From Crenobacter cavernae (GTDB lineage Bacteria; Pseudomonadota; Gammaproteobacteria; Burkholderiales; Chromobacteriaceae), in contig NZ_CP031337.1 in NCBI RefSeq assembly GCF_003355495.1, forward strand, positions 2,051,001 to 2,115,000: DNA of 64,000 nt, in the 5' to 3' direction. The notes under the pieces were generated by a model that ran no database searches, was not told the origin of the DNA, and saw only the letters and a program-made list of their open reading frames with translations. The position numbers and the translations under genes are program-made. The first letter of the stretch is position 1. Each line of letters begins with the position of its first letter. This document shows, piece after piece, positions 45,088 to 54,273 of this stretch.

Positions 45088-45158
45088 GCTCGGCCAACGT
45101 TGTTCATGAGCGCCACGAAAAAGCTCGGCCAACCTTCATAAGGTTGGCCGAGCTTTTT
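45088..45158. terminator. Repeat-built bidirectional terminator between uvrB and gdx
   Basis: AAAAAGCTCGGCCAACCTT (45118-45136) pairs perfectly over 19 bp with its complement at 45140-45158, across a CAT loop. A and T runs at both ends let it stop transcription from either side. Both arms contain full 12-mer copies of the dispersed repeat. A third copy lies at 45088-45099. Confidence 0.93.
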
Positions 45159-45208
45159 GTTGCCGCAGACGAGCGGGCCTCGGCGGTATTTTCGATGGCC
45201 CGCGACGC

Positions 45209-45526
45209 TCAGGCGCTGCTGACCTTGAGGCCGATCAGGCCGGCGACCAGCAGCGTCAGGCTCAGCACGCGCCCGGCGTTCACCGGCTCGTTCAGCCAGA
45301 AGATGCCGATCAGCACCGTGCCGACCGCGCCGATGCCGGTCCACACCGCGTAGGCGGTGCCGGCCGGCAAGCTCCGCATCGCGGAAGCGAGCAGGTAGAA
45401 ACTCGCCGCCATCGTCACCAGCGTGAATGCCGACGGGACGAGTTTGGAAAAACCTTCGGATTGCTTGAGACCGATCGCCCAGGCGACTTCGAGCAGACCG
45501 GCGATGACGAGATGGATCCAGGCCAC
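45209..45526 (-). CDS. gdx: Guanidinium exporter of the small multidrug resistance family
   Basis: A 105-residue inner-membrane antiporter with four transmembrane helices. The essential glutamate is in LLEVAWAIGLK of helix 1, and WTGIGAVGTVLIG and the C-terminal LVAGLIGLKV are family blocks. Sequence type (SugE/Gdx rather than EmrE) and an upstream guanidine-II riboswitch together indicate guanidinium export. Translation starts at GTG, nine bases after CAGGAG. The gene was formerly named sugE. Confidence 0.93.
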   Translation of the reverse strand: MAWIHLVIAGLLEVAWAIGLKQSEGFSKLVPSAFTLVTMAASFYLLASAMRSLPAGTAYAVWTGIGAVGTVLIGIFWLNEPVNAGRVLSLTLLVAGLIGLKVSSA

Positions 45527-45546
45527 GATGCGGCTCCTGATAAAGC

Positions 45547-45593
45547 CGGGGCCGTCCCCGATGAGAAAGCCTGCCGCGAAGCCGTCTTCGCGG
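45547..45593 (-). promoter_or_regulatory. Guanidine-II (mini-ykkC) riboswitch
   Basis: On the minus strand two hairpins occur in a row, each capped by the tetraloop ACGG. The first is CCGCGAAG-ACGG-CTTCGCGG (8 bp, 45593-45574) and the second CGGGG-ACGG-CCCCG (5 bp, 45560-45547). Two stems with ACGR loops just upstream of a ribosome binding site define this riboswitch class. The site CAGGAG lies about ten bases after the second stem, so guanidine binding should control translation of the exporter gene. Confidence 0.92.
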
Positions 45594-45783
45594 AGGTTTG
45601 TGGCTTAAGTGTCTGAAATGCTATCACATTTTTTTTGTTCGGGTCAGCTCGGGCCGGCACCGCCGTGCCCGCTACCGATTAATGCATTGGGATGGCATGT
45701 CATTTGGGGAAGGCCCTTTCAACACGGTCGGCCGAGGGCTTATGCTGTCGGCCGCGCCGACCGTTGAACAAGGAAAGACTGAA

Positions 45784-46242
45784 ATGAAACTGCTCTTCGT
45801 CTGCATGGGCAACATCTGCCGCTCGCCTACTGCCGAAGGTGTGATGCGCGCGCGGCTCGAGGCGGCCGGCCTCGCCGGCTGGCAGGTCGATTCGGCCGGC
45901 ACGCACGGCTATCACGTCGGCGAAGCGCCCGATCCACGCACGCGGCAGGCGGCGGCGAGCCGCGGCTATGCGCTCTGCGGCCGGCGCGCGCGCCAGATCG
46001 AGACGGCCGACTTCGCGCGCTTCGACCTGATTCTGGCCGCCGACCGGCGGAACCTGCGCGAACTCAAGGCCCGCTGCCCGGCCGAGCACCGCCACAAGCT
46101 CACGCTGATGCTCGAGGTGCTGGATGGGGCCGTCGACGAGGTGCCCGATCCCTATTGTGGCGACGCGCAGGCCTTCGATACGGTGCTCGACCTGATCGAG
46201 GCGGCGTGCGACGGCTGGCTGACACGGCTGCGCCGCGAATGA
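45784..46242 (+). CDS. Low-molecular-weight protein tyrosine phosphatase
   Basis: A 152-residue cytoplasmic phosphatase. The P-loop is complete (VCMGNICRSPTAEGVMR: C-x5-R-S) and the general-acid aspartate lies in the C-terminal VPDPYCGD. The length is normal for the family. Partners such as a tyrosine kinase or exopolysaccharide genes are not nearby, so the target is unknown. The ATG at 45784 has AAGGAAAG upstream; a longer frame is unlikely. A degenerate repeat copy (one mismatch) follows at 46248. Confidence 0.92.
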   Translation: MKLLFVCMGNICRSPTAEGVMRARLEAAGLAGWQVDSAGTHGYHVGEAPDPRTRQAAASRGYALCGRRARQIETADFARFDLILAADRRNLRELKARCPAEHRHKLTLMLEVLDGAVDEVPDPYCGDAQAFDTVLDLIEAACDGWLTRLRRE

Positions 46243-46357
46243 GGTAACGTCGGCCGAGCCCGCGTGGCATGTGGCCGGAAATGACGATAGTATCGGGCCG
46301 TGCCGCATCGACCGTGAGTGCGACAGGACAGCGCCGGAGAGCGCGAAAGGGGAGGGG

Positions 46358-47053
46358 ATGGGCGTGTTCCAGACTAAGGACGGCAAGGCGCCGCTCGAGG
46401 TGGCGCCGAGCCTGAGCGCCGACGCGATCCTGCCGCGCCAGCCGGGCCGGCTCGCGATCGGCCGCCAGCCGCTGATCGTGATCGGCTCGTCGACCGGCGG
46501 CACCGAGGCGCTGCGCACGCTGTTGACCGCGCTGCCCGAGCGGATGCCTCCGATCCTGATCGCGCAGCACATGCCGGAAATGTTCACCAAGACCTTCGCC
46601 GAGCGGCTCGACTCGCTGTGCAAGCTCAAGGTGAAGGAGGCCGAGGAGGGTGAGCGCGTGCAGCCGAATACCGTCTACATCGCGCCCGGCCACTCGCACC
46701 TCGTCGTCAAGCCGTGCAGCAGCGTCGGCTACGCGGTGTCGCTGAACCAGGGCTCGCCGGTCAACCGCCATCGCCCTTCGGTCGACGTGCTGTTCCGCTC
46801 GGCAGCCAACGTCGCCGGCCGCCACGCGCTCGGCGTGATCCTGACCGGCATGGGCCGCGACGGCGCGCAGGGCCTGTTAGAGCTGAAGGAGGCCGGCGCG
46901 TATAATGTCGCGCAGGACGAAGCCAGCTGCGTCGTGTTCGGCATGCCCAAGGAGGCGATCGCGCTGAACGCCGCGCACGAGGTGCTGCCGATTCAAGCCA
47001 TCGCCGGCAAGCTGGTCGCGCTCGCCGCGCAACGCGCCGCCGTCATTCAATAA
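46358..47053 (+). CDS. CheB-type methylesterase domain protein lacking a receiver
   Basis: A 231-residue protein consisting of the CheB catalytic domain with a short N-terminal extension. The Ser-His-Asp triad is visible in IGSSTGGTEAL, AQHMPEMFT and LTGMGRDGAQG. In classical chemotaxis CheB, an N-terminal receiver domain keeps the esterase inactive until phosphorylated; here that domain is missing and about 35 unrelated residues precede the catalytic domain. It may remove methyl groups from chemoreceptors or deamidate them without phosphorylation control. The ATG at 46358 follows GGGGAGGGG. It lies 15 bases upstream of the FlrC-like regulator. Confidence 0.85.
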   Translation: MGVFQTKDGKAPLEVAPSLSADAILPRQPGRLAIGRQPLIVIGSSTGGTEALRTLLTALPERMPPILIAQHMPEMFTKTFAERLDSLCKLKVKEAEEGERVQPNTVYIAPGHSHLVVKPCSSVGYAVSLNQGSPVNRHRPSVDVLFRSAANVAGRHALGVILTGMGRDGAQGLLELKEAGAYNVAQDEASCVVFGMPKEAIALNAAHEVLPIQAIAGKLVALAAQRAAVIQ

Positions 47054-47068
47054 AAAGACACTACCCGT

Positions 47069-48448
<1,380 letters not shown>

Positions 48449-48450
48449 CT

Positions 48451-48771
48451 ATGTCCGTGCAAGGCATCGACCAAATGTTGGCCGAGCTGCGGGCCTCGCA
48501 GGCCCAGGCGGCCGGTAAGCCGGCGGTTCAATCCGCCGGCGCGCCGCAGGTCGAGTTCGGCGACGTGCTCAAGGCGACGCTCGACCAGGTCAACGCCGCG
48601 CAAGCCGCGTCGCAAGACCTGCAGAAACGCTTCGAACTCGGCGACGAGGGCGTCAACCTGCAAGACGTAATGGTGTCGCTGCAAAAGGCGAGCCTCAGCT
48701 TCCAGACCATGGTGCAGGCCCGCAACAAGCTGGTATCGGCCTACCAGGAAATCATGAATACCCAAGTCTAG
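48451..48771 (+). CDS. fliE: Flagellar hook-basal body protein FliE
   Basis: A 106-residue rod-junction protein that links the MS ring to the rod and is exported by the flagellar type III system. The C-terminal motif LQDVMVSLQKASLSFQTMVQ with NKLVSAYQEIMNTQV is characteristic. The ATG at 48451 follows GGAG and overlaps nothing; it lies two bases after the flrC stop. A repeat copy at 48476 encodes part of its N-terminus (MLAEL). Confidence 0.95.
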   Translation: MSVQGIDQMLAELRASQAQAAGKPAVQSAGAPQVEFGDVLKATLDQVNAAQAASQDLQKRFELGDEGVNLQDVMVSLQKASLSFQTMVQARNKLVSAYQEIMNTQV

Positions 48772-48827
48772 CGCTGTCTGCCTTAACGGCCGCCGGCGGT
48801 TGGCACACCTAACGCGCAAACCTCTGT

Positions 48828-50549
48828 ATGGCTGATCTGGTAGAGAACGCTACGCCTGCCTGGAAATCCCGCGTCAACGACTCGGTCGAGCGGTTCAAGT
48901 CGCTGCCCACCAACCGCAAGCTCTTGCTGTTCGCAGCGCTCGCCGCGCTCTTCTCGGTCGTCGTCGGTCTGGCGCTCGTCAACCGCCAACCCGCCCAAAA
49001 AATCCTGTTTGCCAACCTGTCCGACCGCGACGGCGGCCAGATCGCCGCGTCGCTGCAGCAGATGAACCTGCCTTACCAGCTCGGCGAGGGCGGCGTCATC
49101 ACGGTGCCGGCCGACAAGGTCTACGACACCCGCCTGAAGCTCGCCGCGCAGGGGCTGCCCAAGGCCGGCGGCGTCGGTTTCGAACTGATGGACAACCAGA
49201 AGTTCGGCATCAGCCAGTTCGCCGAGCAGGTCAACTACCAGCGCTCGATCGAGGGCGAACTCGCACGCACGATCGAATCGATCGCGTCGGTCAACGGCGC
49301 GCGCGTCCACCTCGCCGTTCCCAAGCAGAGTGTTTTCGTTCGCGAGCAGCAGCAGCCGACCGCGTCGGTGATGCTCGAACTGAACCGGGGTCGCATCCTC
49401 GACGCCGGCCAGGTCGCCGGCATCCTGCACCTCGTCTCGAGTTCCGTCCCCAACCTGCCGGCCAAGAACGTCACCGTCGTCGACCAGGACGGCAACCTCT
49501 TGTCCAGCCTGCCCGACCTCAACAACGCGTCCGGCCTCGACCAGCGCCAGCTCAACTACGTGCGCCAGATCGAGCAGGACTTCGTCAAGCGTATCGAGGC
49601 CATCCTCGAACCCATCTTCGGCAAGAGCAACGTGCGCGCGCAGGTGACCGCCCAGCTCGACTTCTCCGAGGTCGAGCAGACGTCGGAGAGCTACCGTCCG
49701 AACTCGTCGCCGAATCCGTCGTCGACGCGCAGCCAGCAGATCGTCGAGAACCTCGGCCAGGGCGCGCCGCTGCCGGGCGGGGTGCCCGGCGCGCTGTCGA
49801 ACCAGCCGCCGTCGGCCGCTTCCGCGCCGATCACGCTGCCGCCGGGCGCGGCGCCGGGTACGGTGACGCTGTCGGGCCAGCCGATGGGCGCGAGCGGCAC
49901 CGTGCACCGCGAGATCACGACCAATTACGAGGTCGACAAGACCATCCAGCACACCAAGCTGCCCAAGGGCATGGTCAAGCGCCTGTCGGCGGCGGTGGTG
50001 GTCAACTACCGCAACCTGCCCGACCGCAACGGCGAAGTGAAGCCGACGCCGCTGACCGCGCAGGAAGTGGGGCAGATCAACAATCTGGTGCGCGAGGCGA
50101 TGGGCTACAGCCAGGCCCGCGGCGACACGCTGAACGTGGTCAACGCCGCCTTCGCCGACTCGGTGCTCGAGCCGTCGCTGCAGGAGCGCGCGGTCGAGTT
50201 CGCCAGCGCGAACGCGGCCGAGCTGATCAAGTACGGCCTGCTGGCGATCGTGGTGTTCTACATCCTGTTCGGCGTGGTGCGACCGATCGTGCGCGACGTG
50301 CTGAAGAAGGGCAAGGCGGCCGAGGACGGCGAAGCCGCGGCGGTGGCGGCGCGAGAGGGCGGCACGCTGCTCGCGGTCGCCGGCGACGAAGAAGACGGCG
50401 CGCCGGGCCTGCCGGGTTCTCCGCTCGACGCGCGCGAGGTGCAGCGTCGTCAATACTCGGCCAACCTCGAGGCGGCACGCGAGCTGGTGAAGTCCGACCC
50501 GCGCATGGCCGCGCAGATCATCAAGGAATGGATCAACGTCGATGAGTGA
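48828..50549 (+). CDS. fliF: Flagellar MS-ring protein FliF
   Basis: A 573-residue inner-membrane ring protein. TM1 spans about residues 34-50 (LLLFAALAALFSVVVGLALV), TM2 about 458-477 (GLLAIVVFYILFGVV), with the YscJ-like periplasmic ring-building domains between (QKILFANLSDRDGGQIAASL; LARTIESIASVNGARVHLAV). The disordered segment near residues 290-340 is rich in Ser, Pro and Gly. The cytoplasmic tail that binds FliG is present. Slightly longer than 550 residues is usual. It begins the fliFGHIJ run. Confidence 0.96.
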   Translation: MADLVENATPAWKSRVNDSVERFKSLPTNRKLLLFAALAALFSVVVGLALVNRQPAQKILFANLSDRDGGQIAASLQQMNLPYQLGEGGVITVPADKVYDTRLKLAAQGLPKAGGVGFELMDNQKFGISQFAEQVNYQRSIEGELARTIESIASVNGARVHLAVPKQSVFVREQQQPTASVMLELNRGRILDAGQVAGILHLVSSSVPNLPAKNVTVVDQDGNLLSSLPDLNNASGLDQRQLNYVRQIEQDFVKRIEAILEPIFGKSNVRAQVTAQLDFSEVEQTSESYRPNSSPNPSSTRSQQIVENLGQGAPLPGGVPGALSNQPPSAASAPITLPPGAAPGTVTLSGQPMGASGTVHREITTNYEVDKTIQHTKLPKGMVKRLSAAVVVNYRNLPDRNGEVKPTPLTAQEVGQINNLVREAMGYSQARGDTLNVVNAAFADSVLEPSLQERAVEFASANAAELIKYGLLAIVVFYILFGVVRPIVRDVLKKGKAAEDGEAAAVAAREGGTLLAVAGDEEDGAPGLPGSPLDAREVQRRQYSANLEAARELVKSDPRMAAQIIKEWINVDE

Positions 50550-51540
50550 TGCCGGCATCCACAAGAGCGCGGTCCTGTTGTTCAGCCTCGGCCAGAACGA
50601 GGCGATCGAGGTGTTCAAATACCTCGGTCCGAAGGAAGTGCAGAAGCTGTCGCTGGCGATGTCGGCGATCAGCAACCTCAGCTACGACGAGATCGACGCC
50701 ACCGTTACCCAGTTCCGCGAGGAATGCGCGGCGCGCGCCAGCATCGGCGCGTCGGACGAATACCTGAAGAACGTGCTGACCGAGGCGCTCGGCGCCGACA
50801 AGGCGGCCAACCTGCTCGACAAGATCACGCAGGGCAACGACCACAGCGGCATCGAGAGCCTGAAGTGGATGGACCCGAACTCGGCGGCCGACCTGATCCG
50901 CAACGAGCATCCGCAGATCATCTCGACCATCCTCGTCCACCTCGAGCCCGACCTGTCGAGCGCGATCCTGCAGCACTTCCCCGAGCGCCTGCGCAACGAG
51001 GTGCTGATCCGCACCGCGACGCTCGAGGGCGTGCAGCCGACCGCCTTGAAGGAGCTGAACGAGGTGCTGACGCAGCTGTTGTCCGGCTCGGACCGCATCA
51101 AGAAGAGTGCAGCCGGCGGCATCGCGATGACCGCCGAGATCCTCAACTTCATGGGCGGCAACGTCGAGGCGTCGGCGCTCAACTACATTCGCGAATACGA
51201 CCCGGAACTGGCGCAGCGCATCCAGGACAAGATGTTCGTGTTCGAGAACCTGATCGACATCGACGACCGCTCGATCCAGACCATCCTGCGCGAAGTGCAG
51301 ACCGACTCGCTCGTCATCGCGCTCAAGGGCACGAGCAACGAGCTCAAGGACAAGATCTTCCGCAATATGTCGCAGCGCGCCGCCGAGATGCTGCGCGACG
51401 ACCTCGAGTCGCGCGGCCCGGTCAAACTGTCCGAGGTCGAGGCCGAGCAGAAGGAAATCCTCAAGGTGGTGCGCAAGCTCGCCGACGAGGGCCAGGTCGT
51501 GCTAGGCGGCAAGGGCGGGGACGAAGGCATTGTCGAATAA
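50542..51540 (+). CDS. fliG: Flagellar motor switch protein FliG
   Basis: A 332-residue rotor protein that couples stator torque to the C ring. The N-terminal domain (residues 1-100) binds FliF; the middle and C-terminal armadillo-like domains include the conserved EHPQIIST, GG-containing hinge FMGGNVEASAL, and the charged torque helix (RDDLESRGPVKLSEVEAEQK). It overlaps fliF by eight bases and fliH by eleven. Confidence 0.96.
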   Translation: MSDAGIHKSAVLLFSLGQNEAIEVFKYLGPKEVQKLSLAMSAISNLSYDEIDATVTQFREECAARASIGASDEYLKNVLTEALGADKAANLLDKITQGNDHSGIESLKWMDPNSAADLIRNEHPQIISTILVHLEPDLSSAILQHFPERLRNEVLIRTATLEGVQPTALKELNEVLTQLLSGSDRIKKSAAGGIAMTAEILNFMGGNVEASALNYIREYDPELAQRIQDKMFVFENLIDIDDRSIQTILREVQTDSLVIALKGTSNELKDKIFRNMSQRAAEMLRDDLESRGPVKLSEVEAEQKEILKVVRKLADEGQVVLGGKGGDEGIVE

Positions 51541-52291
51541 GGCCGGCATCATCCCCGGCGACGCGCTCGAAGGCTGGGCGCGCTGGCATCCGGGCGAACT
51601 GTTTCCCATCGCGCCGGAGGCCGAGCCAGCACCCGAAGCGTTGGCCGAGCCCATCGACGGGCACGACGTCGCCGCCGAGAGACTGGAAGACGACGCGGAG
51701 CCGCCCGAGTCTTCTGAGCCGATCGCCCCGCCGCCGGCCTACCCGACGGCCGCCGAACTCGAAGCGATCCACCAAGAGGCGTGGCAGGGCGGCTACGACG
51801 CCGGCCATACCGAAGGGCTGGCGCTGGGCCGTGAAGAAGGTCGCGAAGCGGCGCATGCCGAGGCGGCAAGTCAATTCGATACCGCATTCGCGCCGCTCTC
51901 TGAGCTCGGCCAACGTTTCGAGGGCGAGCTCGTCCGCGTCGAGACCGAACTGGCGCCGTCGCTGTTGAAGCTCGCGTTCGAGCTCGCCTCCGAGCTGAGC
52001 CGCGTCACCGTCGCCGCCAACCCTGATTCGTTGCGCAACTTGCTCGCCGAGGCGCTCGCCGACTGGCGCGAGGAACTCGCACGCGCCCGTGTGCGCGTTC
52101 ATCCCGACGATCTCGCCACCGTCAGAGCGTTTCTCGAGGCCGAAGCGCCGGCCACCGTCTGGCAGTGGCAGGAAGACGCCGCGCTCGAGCGCGGCGGCTG
52201 CGTGATCGACACCCGGACCGTGTCGCTGGATCTCAGTATGGAAACGCGTCGCGCCGTGCTCGCGGCGGCGCTCGGACTCGGCGATGCTTGA
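51530..52291 (+). CDS. fliH: Flagellar export ATPase regulator FliH
   Basis: A 253-residue cytoplasmic protein that holds the FliI ATPase and docks it at the export gate. The N-terminal half is acidic and proline-rich and ends in GYDAGHTEGLALGREEGREA, the glycine-repeat helix typical of FliH. The C-terminal domain is well conserved (LLKLAFELASEL; GGCVIDTRTVSLDLSMETRR). Translation starts at TTG within the fliG stop region. Two repeat copies lie in it (51639 and 51904). Confidence 0.92.
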   Translation: MSNKAGIIPGDALEGWARWHPGELFPIAPEAEPAPEALAEPIDGHDVAAERLEDDAEPPESSEPIAPPPAYPTAAELEAIHQEAWQGGYDAGHTEGLALGREEGREAAHAEAASQFDTAFAPLSELGQRFEGELVRVETELAPSLLKLAFELASELSRVTVAANPDSLRNLLAEALADWREELARARVRVHPDDLATVRAFLEAEAPATVWQWQEDAALERGGCVIDTRTVSLDLSMETRRAVLAAALGLGDA

Positions 52292-53666
52292 GCGCCAGCA
52301 GGCCTTTTTAGCCTGCGCGGGCCGCGTCGCCGCCGCCACGCCCTTGTGGCAGGCGGCCGGAAGGCTGACCCAGGTCACCGGCATGGTGATGGAGGCGGTC
52401 GGCCTCAAGCTGCCGGTCGGCAGCGCGTGCCGCGTCGAACTGTCGGATAAGCACAGCGTCGAGGCCGAAGTCGTCGGTTTCGCCGGCGACAAGCTCTACC
52501 TGATGCCGATCTCCAACGTGCACGGCCTGTTGCCGGGCACGCCGGTGACGCCGCTCACCGCCTACCACCCGCCGCGCTACGGCCGCGGATCGCTCGCCGG
52601 TGACGACGGCGCGTCGGTCGGTCGCAAGGTGCCGGTCGGCATGAGCCTGTTGGGGCGCGTGCTCGACTCGCTCGGTCGCCCGCTCGACGGCAAGGGCGAC
52701 ATCCACCCGGACGCCTACTTTCCGCTCTACAGCCAGCCGATCAACCCGCTCGAGCGCACGCCGGTGCACGACGTGCTCGACGTCGGCGTGCGCGCGATCA
52801 ACGGCCTGCTGACCGTCGGCCGAGGCCAGCGTCTCGGCCTGTTCGCCGGCTCCGGCGTCGGCAAGTCGGTGCTGCTCGGCATGATGGCGCGCTACACGCG
52901 CGCCGACGTCGTCGTCGTCGGTCTGATCGGCGAACGCGGCCGCGAGGTGAAGGACTTCATCGACAACATCCTCGGCGACGAGGGGCGCGCCCGCTCGGTC
53001 GTCGTCGCCGCGCCGGCCGACCTGCCGCCCTTGATGCGACTGCACGGCGCCGCCTACGCGACCGCGCTCGCCGAATATTTCCGCGCGCAGGGTTTGGACG
53101 TCTTGCTGTTGATGGACTCGGTCACCCGCTACGCGATGGCGCAGCGCGAGATCGCGCTGGCGATCGGCGAGCCGCCGGTCACCAAGGGCTACCCGCCGTC
53201 GGTGTTCGCGCGGCTGCCGCAATTGATCGAGCGCGCCGGCAACGGCGCCGAGGGCGGCGGTTCGATCACCGCCTTCTATACGGTTCTTTCCGAGGGCGAC
53301 GACCAGCAGGATCCGATCGCCGACTCGGCGCGCGCCATCCTCGACGGCCACTTCGTGCTGTCGCGCGAGCTGGCCGAATCCGGCCACTACCCGGCGATCG
53401 ACATCGAACAGTCGATCAGCCGCGTGATGGTCGACGTCGTGCCGCGCCAGCAGATGGAGCAGGCGCGGCGCTTCAAGCAGCTCTACTCGCGCTACCAGCG
53501 CAACCGCGACCTGATTAGCGTCGGCGCCTACGTGCCCGGCTCCGACCCGGTGCTCGACGAGGCGATGCGCCGCCAGCTGCCGATGACGAGCTTCCTCAAC
53601 CAGCCGCAGCACGAGTCGCACGACTATCCGTCGACGCTGCAGCAGCTCGATTCGACGCTCGCTTGA
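52284..53666 (+). CDS. fliI: Flagellum-specific ATP synthase FliI
   Basis: A 460-residue ATPase that unfolds and feeds export substrates into the flagellar type III channel. Walker A is GLFAGSGVGKSVLLGMMARY. The conserved blocks LIGERGREVKDFI, LLLMDSVTRYAMAQREI and GEPPVTKGYPPSVFARLPQL are full. Length is as expected. It overlaps fliH by eight bases. Confidence 0.96.
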   Translation: MLERQQAFLACAGRVAAATPLWQAAGRLTQVTGMVMEAVGLKLPVGSACRVELSDKHSVEAEVVGFAGDKLYLMPISNVHGLLPGTPVTPLTAYHPPRYGRGSLAGDDGASVGRKVPVGMSLLGRVLDSLGRPLDGKGDIHPDAYFPLYSQPINPLERTPVHDVLDVGVRAINGLLTVGRGQRLGLFAGSGVGKSVLLGMMARYTRADVVVVGLIGERGREVKDFIDNILGDEGRARSVVVAAPADLPPLMRLHGAAYATALAEYFRAQGLDVLLLMDSVTRYAMAQREIALAIGEPPVTKGYPPSVFARLPQLIERAGNGAEGGGSITAFYTVLSEGDDQQDPIADSARAILDGHFVLSRELAESGHYPAIDIEQSISRVMVDVVPRQQMEQARRFKQLYSRYQRNRDLISVGAYVPGSDPVLDEAMRRQLPMTSFLNQPQHESHDYPSTLQQLDSTLA

Positions 53667-53674
53667 GATAGGCG

Positions 53675-54127
53675 ATGGCCGACAGCAAGTACCGCCTGCT
53701 CCAGCAACTGGCCAAGGAACGCGAAGCCGCCGCCGCCGAGCGCATGCAGCGCGCGCAGGGCCGCCTGGGCGACGCGCGCCAGCGTCTCGAACAACTCGAA
53801 GCGTACCGCGACGAATACCGCGGCCGTTTCACCGCGCGCGGCCAGGCCGGCGTCGGCGTCGCGCAGTGGCAGGATTTCCGGTTGTTCCTCGGCAAGCTCG
53901 ACGAGGCGGTCGGGCTGCAGAACGGCGAGGTCGAGCGCTGCCTGCAGCGGCTGCTGATGGAACGCCAGGGTTGGCAGAACGAACGCAAACGGGTGATGGC
54001 GTTCGACAAGCTGATGGAGCGCGAGGCCGAGCGCGCCGCGCTCAAGGAGAACCGTCGCGAGCAGAAGGCGATGGACGAATTCGCGTCGCGCCAGTTCTGG
54101 AACGCCACGCGCGGCAAGGGGCGCTAG
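53675..54127 (+). CDS. fliJ: Flagellar export chaperone FliJ
   Basis: A 150-residue, highly charged, coiled-coil protein that links FliI to the export gate protein FlhA and helps recycle chaperones. Almost the entire length is heptad-rich (EREAAAAERMQRAQGRLGDA; ERQGWQNERKRVMAFDKLME). Sequence conservation in this family is low, so position after fliI is the main support. It is the last gene of the first flagellar unit; a terminator follows. Confidence 0.88.
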   Translation: MADSKYRLLQQLAKEREAAAAERMQRAQGRLGDARQRLEQLEAYRDEYRGRFTARGQAGVGVAQWQDFRLFLGKLDEAVGLQNGEVERCLQRLLMERQGWQNERKRVMAFDKLMEREAERAALKENRREQKAMDEFASRQFWNATRGKGR

Positions 54128-54147
54128 GCGCGCCCGCCTCATCCGCA

Positions 54148-54182
54148 AACCGCCGCCGCTTCGACCGGGCGGCGGTTTTTTC
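54148..54182 (+). terminator. Intrinsic terminator after fliJ
   Basis: AACCGCCGCC (54148-54157) pairs perfectly with GGCGGCGGTT (54168-54177) and is followed by a run of T residues. It separates fliE-J from fliK-R. Confidence 0.92.
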
Positions 54183-54196
54183 TTGGGTTTGGCCAA

Positions 54197-54208
54197 CGTT
54201 GGCCGAGC
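54197..54208 (+). repeat. TTGGCCGAG repeat copy upstream of fliK
   Basis: CGTTGGCCGAGC lies between the fliJ terminator and the fliK promoter. A partial inverted copy (TTGGCCAA) abuts it on the left. Confidence 0.75.
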
Positions 54209-54223
54209 CGACAGTCAGGCATC

Positions 54224-54239
54224 TGGCATGGTGTTTGCT
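54224..54239 (+). promoter_or_regulatory. Sigma54 promoter of fliK
   Basis: TGGCATG-GTGT-TTGCT matches the -24/-12 consensus TGGCAYG-N4-TTGCW at every defined position with correct spacing. It lies 35 bases upstream of the fliK start. This fits control by the FlrC-like activator encoded a few kilobases upstream. Confidence 0.88.
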
Positions 54240-54273
54240 TTTCCAGTGCCAGCCGATAACCGGGGAGAATCCC

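Noticed and set aside
48801..48816. A sigma54-like TGGCACACCTAACGCG before fliF
   Set aside because: The GG and GC pairs are correctly spaced, but TT before GC is replaced by AC, and transcription would begin at the start codon itself. I leave it out as a promoter.
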